Assembly: GCA_034440635.1 (NCBI GenBank) | Contig: JAOTON010001079.1 | Coordinates: forward strand, 186,001-250,000 | Direction: 5' to 3' | Origin: Lepas anatifera | Lineage: Eukaryota; Arthropoda; Thecostraca; Lepadidae | DNA length: 64,000 nt | Part shown: one piece after another, positions 57,492 to 64,000 of the stretch | How the letters are laid out: the number at the start of each line of letters is the position of its first letter | How positions within the stretch are numbered: position 1 is the stretch's first letter | The notes under the pieces: generated by a model | Told to the model about the DNA's origin: nothing | Databases searched by the model: none | Seen by the model: only the letters and a program-made list of their open reading frames with translations | Translations under genes and position numbers: made by a program

Positions 57492-58129
57492 GTCACTGGC
57501 ATCTGAAGAGTGTAGTGCTTGCACTTTACACCCTGGCCAATGATCCTGCATTATTTGCATCATATGTACTTATATCAAATATATTTTCGCATGTTATTCC
57601 CTCGAACTGCTCTCTTTCATTCAGAAGCGTATCGTCAAAACAAAGCAACTGGACATGGTCCCAAACGTGTTCGGTACAGCTGTCCTGAGTATACAGAGCG
57701 CTTAACTTCTATTACCAGGTAAAATATTGACTAAATACATATTTCGGATAGGTTACTCCAGCAAAAATCTCGCCACCCTAATGTACATGAGCTGGAGTGT
57801 GATGACTGACCCAATAACTCATCTGTATTTGAAACAAACTTCAGACAAGTTGCCAACATTGGCCTGCAAACCCAAAAATTGACTAAGGGCACACACCGGG
57901 GCGTTATCACTGGTACCGACAGGCCCTTTTTACACACGCCATGGAAACACAATAGCGCAAGCGAGCACGGTCACTACAACTCTTTGGCACTGAACAGCGC
58001 TATCTGATGACACGTCTACACGCAAACTGACCGCAGTAGTCTCAAAGAACGCCCCCAGATCTTCCCCACCCCCAAAAAGGATCATGAATGAATAGCATAT
58101 AAGTACGCGAAACCCTAGCCTCAGCCTTT

Positions 58130-59581
58130 TTAATCTACAGTGGAATCACTCGCTGCGGGAGGACGTCCACTCTCCATCTTCAGCATGTTCAGTGCATCGG
58201 CCAGCGACCGCTCACTGTCCACGGCCACCACTACATACTGTTCTAGCACCTGCTGGTTGCGCTTCACCAGACTCTCCAGCTCCGAAACGAAGGCCTGCGC
58301 CTGATGGCGGTACTTCGCCGCCGCCTGATCCTTCGTCAGATGCTGCACCGCTCGGTCGCCAAGTCCTGCCGCTAGCGTCCGCAGTGGCGTGGCCACCTCT
58401 AACACCCAGCCCTCAGATGCCGCGCCCGGCAGACGGTACAGAGTAAAGGCGCCGTACTGACGCTGCTGTGATGACGTCACACCACTGTCGTCATGCACCG
58501 GCTCCACACCCGGCAGCAGGGCTGTGACGTCATCCGACCAGTCTCCCAGTTCCAGAGGACACACGATCACAATCTTTCGGACGGGGATGCACAGCTCGGC
58601 TGGCAAAGAGGATGACTGTTCCGCGCCAGATTTTTGGCGCGACTCTATATTGACGTCAGCATCATCTCGACGGCACAGTTGCGAGAGCTGGGTAGGCACG
58701 TGACGTTTCTGACTGGTTGGTTTCAGGTAGCCTATGTAAAAGCTCCAGGCTAGATAAACACCACCGGAATGAAGCAGAAATCTCTGTCCTGGTGTAGTCA
58801 CTGTTGCTACCGAAGAGAATGCACTCTGTGGCTGGTCTCTTAGACTGGGACATGGATGGCTGACATCCGCAGCGGCAGTGGTGGCTTGTTGTACCATCCT
58901 CGACTGACACCGACTTACCCGCCTCGCGCGACGCACGCGGTCGATATGTACTCTCCACTCCACTCTATGTTGGAGCTCCGTCACCGCCTGCTCGTCAGTG
59001 TCATACTCCAGAACCTCAAACATTTGCCCAAGCTGTTCATCCTGCTGTAACACTGTCTTCAGCTGGGAGGTCACAGCGGCGATGGTCTGCGTCAGGCTCA
59101 GGCCCAGGAGGGTGCCCGCTTCTCCCGCCTCCAGCGCCTCGCAGACTCTCCGCACGGTACTGAGGGAGCCGACAGGCTCGACAGCTACCAGTATCTCAGC
59201 CACCTCCAGTACCTTGTGCTGTCCGTAGGAGCGGGCACGAGCGCCGGCCACTTGTGCAGTGATAGGTTCGGCCGTACCGACCACTTTCAACTGAGAGTAC
59301 AGGCCATCAGAGGACGGCAGAACACCGCTGCTCGGGCAGAGCAGAACCAGCCGACGGTACACACGCCGGCAGGTGGCAGAGCGCAGAGCATATATCCTCT
59401 GCAACGTCGAAGGTCCTGCGGCCAGAATACGCAAGTAGCCGTGTACGTAGGATGACACGATACTCTCACTTATGGCAGGTATGCTGAGGCCCTCCTCAGA
59501 GAGCGTTGAAGCGGCCTTCCTCTGACTACCACCAGCTCCGGAGCTGGGCACGAGGTGAAGACGGGATAACTGCGCTTCCAT
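58130..59581 (-). CDS. Sting: tandem-STING-domain protein, no transmembrane segment
   Basis: One open frame from ATG 59581 to TAA 58132-58130, 483 residues, in-frame stop upstream at 59689-59687. STING binds cyclic dinucleotides such as 2'3'-cGAMP and starts innate immune signalling. There are two copies of the ligand-binding fold. Domain 2 (about residues 272-464) has LAWSFYIGYL, QRQYGAF and VLEVATPLRTL, matching human S162, G166, Y167, R238, Y240, E260, T263 and P264; Y163 is Phe and Y261 Val. Domain 1 (about 38-200) has SSYVHGYLRIL and ARSYGQ, keeping Y163, Y167, R238 and Y240, but the E260 and T263 positions are Val and Glu. The two C-terminal helices (VTSQLKTVL...Q and FVSELESLV...Q) also match each other. 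There is no N-terminal four-helix membrane bundle and no CTT/TBK1 tail. Tandem STING proteins are known in bivalves. An upstream first exon cannot be excluded. Confidence 0.83.
   Translation of the reverse strand: MEAQLSRLHLVPSSGAGGSQRKAASTLSEEGLSIPAISESIVSSYVHGYLRILAAGPSTLQRIYALRSATCRRVYRRLVLLCPSSGVLPSSDGLYSQLKVVGTAEPITAQVAGARARSYGQHKVLEVAEILVAVEPVGSLSTVRRVCEALEAGEAGTLLGLSLTQTIAAVTSQLKTVLQQDEQLGQMFEVLEYDTDEQAVTELQHRVEWRVHIDRVRRARRVSRCQSRMVQQATTAAADVSHPCPSLRDQPQSAFSSVATVTTPGQRFLLHSGGVYLAWSFYIGYLKPTSQKRHVPTQLSQLCRRDDADVNIESRQKSGAEQSSSLPAELCIPVRKIVIVCPLELGDWSDDVTALLPGVEPVHDDSGVTSSQQRQYGAFTLYRLPGAASEGWVLEVATPLRTLAAGLGDRAVQHLTKDQAAAKYRHQAQAFVSELESLVKRNQQVLEQYVVVAVDSERSLADALNMLKMESGRPPAASDSTVD
58784..58918 (-). 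other. optional in-frame intron inside the STING gene
   Basis: The linker between the two STING domains starts with a consensus donor (CGG then gtaagt at 58918) and ends with ggacag at 58784. The 135-bp segment is a multiple of three, phase 0 at both ends and without stops, so the protein is in frame whether it is spliced out or kept. It encodes a low-similarity Ala/Ser/Thr-rich linker. It could be a real small intron, or plain linker. Confidence 0.4.
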
Positions 59582-59637
59582 CACACGAGGCTGCACCCCC
59601 GAGCTGACAAACTCTGTAGAAGTCTCTGAAGATCTGT

Positions 59638-59647
59638 GGAAATTTCC
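59638..59647. promoter_or_regulatory. NF-kappaB/Dorsal-like site near the STING start
   Basis: The palindrome GGAAATTTCC lies 57 bp upstream of the STING ATG. It resembles Rel-family sites, which would suit an immune gene. It may lie in transcribed sequence, and a 10-mer this loose occurs by chance. Confidence 0.18.
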
Positions 59648-59689
59648 TTGTATATCCGGGTAGACCCCTGTTTCTGTGTTTCTGTGCTA

Positions 59690-61826
59690 AGAGGTGAGCG
59701 GAGAGCACGCGCAGCAAACGACGCTGCCGACAATTTCCGGCGATACCCGACCCAAATGAAGCGACAGAGTAGCTCTTCACTGGCGAGAATCGATTATAAC
59801 GGCCCGTATGACAACGGAAGGCTGTTTGATACAGCGACGGGCGCTAACCGGCACAACCGAAACCACTGCGAGGGGCGCGCGCACCCTCTATGCCTCGCCT
59901 TATCACACAGATAGCGCCGAACACCCTCGAACGTGGTATCCACACTGAAGAAGATAGTCACCGCGAAGCTATCTCCCACCATGACGCAACTCCCACAGCT
60001 CACTGGCGCGGTTTGATGAGTGGCTGCAGTTTCACGGAAGTGGGCGGTGCTTTCCGAGCCTGTACGTAGAGGGTGCCCACATCCACTGACGCACTGACAA
60101 CCTGCCCTGCGCCTGTTTCCGCCAGCGGGCGGAGCATAGGCGGACTCAGGGTGGGGCAAAAGAGAGACAGCACCCGACGGCGAAAACATACTCTGTTCTA
60201 TGACGGTTGTTAGAATCTAATAATCTTAGTTGTGTCATCCACTTAGATATTGAGCCTACCTACAGCCCACGCTGATGCCGCCACTGCCACTTGGCGTGCC
60301 GCCGGCAGCAGCGGAGGCAGGATCTAGTCACGGGGCAGAGCGGGGAAGGCAAACTGTTCTACCGGGGAGGGGCACCAGAGACCGAGCTGTGGTCGCCTAG
60401 TGATGGTCTGATAGAGCCTCTGAAAAAGCATGCGGTAAATTACTGTTGAGTTGCGCTGATGATTCATGTGAAGTAGACTGAGGGATCTTTTTTCAAACAT
60501 TAGGTCCCAGAGCCAGTGCAGGCGCCGACGACAACCTTGAAATGGCTAAAGTTGGCATCACCATTGCACCGCAAGTCCAGCGTTAACGTCACCCTCCACC
60601 TAAATCTACAATTTTGGGGACACGGCAATCCTCAAAAGTTCAAGTGAGCTAGGCAATACGCTACGTTATTTGGACCACTAGCGGATCCAGAGGGGGGCAA
60701 GGGGCCATGGCCACCCCCTACCCAAAATGCCGAAAGTTTGGCCAATTTTCTTAAAAAACACTATGTTTTTACGATTTTTCCCGAGTTGCCCCCCCCAAAG
60801 GACGCTCCTGCGTCCGCTGGTGACTATGACATAGCATGTGTGAAGTCTGGGACGTACACAAAATATCCCTAAGCATAAGTAATCAAGTATTTAAAGATAA
60901 AAGGCACTCCCTTGGAGCTAAGACTTCCCAAAAAACTGCACCCATGATGAAAGCCACCCAACCCCAGCATTTGTTTATTTCAGGAAAATTCCAGATCCGC
61001 CCTTCCCTGCACGGTTGAACTTTGGTCCACTTGCAACGCTGCAGGATCATCGCGATGGCTGCAGCGTTGCAAAGAGACGATGCATCGCCCGCATGTTTCC
61101 GCTTTTTCTGGGCGGAGGACGCCGGCACTAGAGTATTTCATGGATGGGATGTCTGTAAGGAGATCTCATCCAATCCAGCCATGGATCGGATTAGATCAAG
61201 GCGGCCAAAGACTGCGTGTAGTTCTGGATCGAGGTGTGAATTTTGACCAGAATTGTGTTGATTCAGGCTTACTGTTCTGAAATAAGCCGGATTTCAGTTG
61301 ATAATGACGGAGTGCACATGGATTTACCTAGCTTTATTTATCTATTTATTTATTTGATTAGGGTTACTCCCAACAGGCACACTTTGTCGACGAAACCTTG
61401 GAAACAGGCCAGGATGTATGCGAATTTCCCTGGCTGTGACTAACTCTACCATGCACTCCGAGACTGGTCTTTTGCACCGTGACCTCCGTTGGGGAAGTCC
61501 CGCGCTTACCCGCGCTGTTTCTGCCGCAGCTCCTTTATCAGAGGCGCGCAAGGGCGCACCCAGAAACTTGTCACGTGGGGGGTAAAAACAGCAATCAAAG
61601 CTGGGATTACCAGGACTCGCAACGCCTTAAAAATCATTCGCTGGGATGATGCACCATCTCGGCAAGAGATGGGAGAGCCAAGCAGGGTTCAGCGTCCCCT
61701 CCCTCCGTCTTAGCTACTACCGCTGGCACAGATGCCGCTTCGTGGTGGCGAAGGTTCCGCGAAACACATCTAGCAAGCAGCACGAGTCTATGAGCAAGCA
61801 GTGCAAGTGCAAGAAATGAATCCAAT
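59690..61826. other. region upstream of the STING gene
   Basis: No exon recognised. A 147-bp gcggatcc-type element (CACTAGCGGATCC to GTCCGCTGGTG) lies at 60676-60822. Any STING promoter should be here, but no TATA box is obvious. Confidence 0.45.
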
Positions 61827-62076
61827 CTTAGGCGGATCCAGGATTGCCGATCGGGGGCACCTCCGGGGGGGGCACCTTCCGGACCAGGGGGCGCCACTTA
61901 TGACCGGCAAAACCTATCAGGTGGGCGCCAAATCCTGTCGGTGGGCGCCAACTTTCGTATCCTTGGGGGGAGGGGGTGGGAAGCAACATTTCAGGGGGGC
62001 GCCATCGACCTTTCAGGGGGCGCCGAGGGTCGATCGGAGGGGGCACGTGCCCCCTTGCCCCCTGGATCCGCCTATG
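61827..62076. mobile_element. gcggatcc-family hAT-like MITE with perfect 8-bp duplication
   Basis: 250 bp; ends CTTAGGCGGATCCAGG and CCTGGATCCGCCTATG; AATCCAAT flanks both sides (61819-61826, 62077-62084). The interior closely matches 44679-44915. Confidence 0.9.
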
Positions 62077-63810
62077 AATCCAATTAATGGAGCGCAAAGG
62101 TGATAAAATAGGATTAATTGATTACTAGCTGCTTTCACATGACCAGGCGCGAACGTCAAACCCCAGCACTTGGAGAGATACCTCACGAGAATGCAGAAGA
62201 CTCCCAGTGCCTGGAATGTCTCCGATGCCCAAGCTAAGCAAACGGCCTTCAAACAACCAACAGGGGCGCACTCAGAGACTCTATCCAGTGCAAGGGGTAT
62301 CATTAGAAGTGTATTTTTTCATATAGAAAAGGCAAGAACCAATTTCCAGGTTGATTTTTGTTGAAGAGTACCATTTGTTTTAAACGATACACCAGTCGTG
62401 ATGGAGCTCTAGATTTTTCCGCACTTTTCGGGTAACAATACCCCTTCCCCCGTAACGACGTCAAGGCACGCCACTTTTCGGACATCTCCATCCCTCCCGC
62501 TCAGCGAGTGATGCCATTTATGAACAGTCCCATACTTACACAAAAATGATCGATCACAATCATGAGAGGTTGCTGTCATACCATCTATATATAAACTGAC
62601 CATAGCGTGTCGCTTCGCTTAGTTACTTTTCCGTTTCTATATCAATCATTCACAAACCTTGGCATTGCATGGTCTGGAACAGTGACCCAGCCTGGACCCC
62701 AAACCCCAGTGACTGGGGAGAGAGAGGGTTATCCCGGCCTCAGTGACTGGGGAGAGAGGGGGTTGTCCCAGCCCCTGTGACACGGGACTTCAATATGCTT
62801 TCCAATCCACCCCACTTCTGTCCAATTCACGCCGGAAACTGATACAATAAATGATACTGGTCTGTTTTATGCAAATTTCCTGTGAAATTTTAGGTAAGAG
62901 CTTCAACGCCATCCCGGTCCCAGAGAAAACAGGACAATGGCGACTCATCTCATCCCATGCTATTCCGTTCTGCAATTAGTGCCCTGTTCTGTAGAAACCT
63001 CTAGCTCAAAGGGAAAGCTACAACGCACCGCATGAAGCAGTTTCTTTCAAATTGACTGGAAGACTACCGACAGACTTCCACGAGAAGATCCAGGCGCGGG
63101 AGGGAGGGGGGTAAAAAGACAACTGCCCCCAACCTCGATTTTCCCCAATTTTCTTAAAAGCCACGAAGTTTTTCGCGATTTTCAACGCCGTTGTCCCCCT
63201 TCCCCCAAAAAAATCGGTCTGGACCTGCCTCTGCCATCACGCGTGATCACAGGGCCAAATGAGAGTGCGCCACGGTTAAAAAAGTTCTGCTCAAGCCCGG
63301 TACATATCCAAAGGTGCCCTCTCGAATTCCGGCCAATTCGGCTAAACACCACGATTTTTAATCCAAATCCCATCCAAATTCGAGAAATCCCACTTAAGTG
63401 GGATACATGAGTAGGTAGTCTGTTCAGGCGAACGGACCTACAAACAGACTAAAAAGTTTTTCTTCTTGAGGAGTACTAACAAGGGCGTACCACACTCGGA
63501 TGGTACGTTCTGAGGCCGCTCATGTATCAGGGGTAATCATATTCACAAAATAGGAGTCCAAATGCATATCCAGATTTGACACAACTCTGCCCAATCCAAT
63601 CAAAATTCTTGCTATTCAAATCCGCATCCAAAACTCCCTGGTTAATCAAATCCATGGATCAGGTTGAATCGGATACCAACTCAGTTATTCAATCCAGGCC
63701 TCAATCCATCCTGATCTCTAGATCAGGCGTGCACAATACATTACACATCCGACTGCTCACAGTACAACGATGAGTACGAGCCGTGCACAGGTCGCTGGTA
63801 CTCAAGATAC
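62077..63810. other. no gene recognised
   Basis: Two or three short repeats (CAGTGACTGGGGAGAGA) lie at 62703-62790. A fragment of a tagtattt/gggcccc-type element lies near 63085-63220. Nothing else is supported. Confidence 0.4.
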
Positions 63811-64000
63811 CTTTACTTAAAGGTACGTTCAAGAGGGATTCCTTCACGCCCGAGCGGCGTCACACGCGCGTGGAGGAATTCCTTCGCCGTTAGTCTGTGT
63901 GCCAAACTGCTGCTCATCGCACTTCCCGCTTACGAATTTGTGAGAATACACGGCAATGAAGTCTATCCCGATTGCAATAAGTAAACATCTTATTTTCGAT
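63811..64000 (+). mobile_element. TGACGTCA-family MITE, copy 3, cut by window edge
   Basis: Starts ttacttaaaggtacgttcaa and continues ggattccttcacgcccgag, matching the start of 36090-36375; here the CRE core has become GGCGTCA. Confidence 0.7.

Larger units (their letters stand above)
54882..58129. other. region between the most 5' uif exon and the STING gene
   Basis: Holds an AT-rich (TTTATT-type) stretch at 55690-55810, a hAT-like MITE at 55943-56214, (TA)n tracts with a hairpin MITE at 56650-57055, and a degenerate hAT-like MITE at 57238-57491. No uif exon was recognised. Confidence 0.5.

Noticed and set aside
59794..60189. 131-residue minus-strand frame upstream of STING
   Set aside because: It is not in frame with the STING frame and has no membrane helix or known motif.

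Overview
The window is eukaryotic nuclear DNA with large introns, GT-AG splice sites, abundant micro- and minisatellites, short non-autonomous DNA transposons and a tRNA-derived SINE. The proteins point to an arthropod, most likely a crustacean: the main gene is an uninflatable (uif) homologue, a family I know from insects and other arthropods. I cannot name the species.

One gene dominates. Fifteen minus-strand exons between 54881 and 10113 join without a frame break into the last 721 residues and the stop codon of a Uif-type single-pass membrane protein. In order they encode a sushi-like half domain, a conserved linker, four ephrin-receptor-like cysteine-rich repeats (GCC2/GCC3 type), two EGF-like domains, a transmembrane helix and a tail of about 125 residues. 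The 5' part of the gene is not visible and probably lies beyond 64000. Its introns run from 361 bp to 20 kb and hold nearly all the repeats.

The second gene, at 58130-59581 on the minus strand, is an uninterrupted reading frame for a STING-type protein with two STING ligand-binding domains in tandem and no membrane segments. The second domain keeps the key cyclic-dinucleotide contacts; the first is more diverged. If uif continues upstream, this immune gene is nested in a uif intron on the same strand. This is the most interesting coding feature here.

Layout: 1-1460, a 56-bp minisatellite cut by the window edge; 3229-8250, a nested set of tandem and inverted repeats rich in GGTCA motifs, carrying a SINE (6222-6397) and a hAT-like MITE (4221-4418); about 8750-10112, possible uif 3' UTR; 10113-19100, eleven compactly spaced uif exons; 19101-30375 and 30497-50532, two long introns with minisatellites, (GA)n tracts and MITEs; 50533-54881, three uif exons; 54882-58129, MITEs and (TA)n hairpins; 58130-59581, the tandem-STING gene; 59690-64000, more MITEs.

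A notable pattern is that tandem repeats sit directly on uif splice sites. In two introns the repeat unit itself contains the exon's 3' splice site and first exon bases, so the real acceptor is preceded by about 10 to 22 decoy acceptors. In exon 7 a 32-copy ATG triplet repeat appears to be coding (poly-methionine), because only this version keeps the reading frame.
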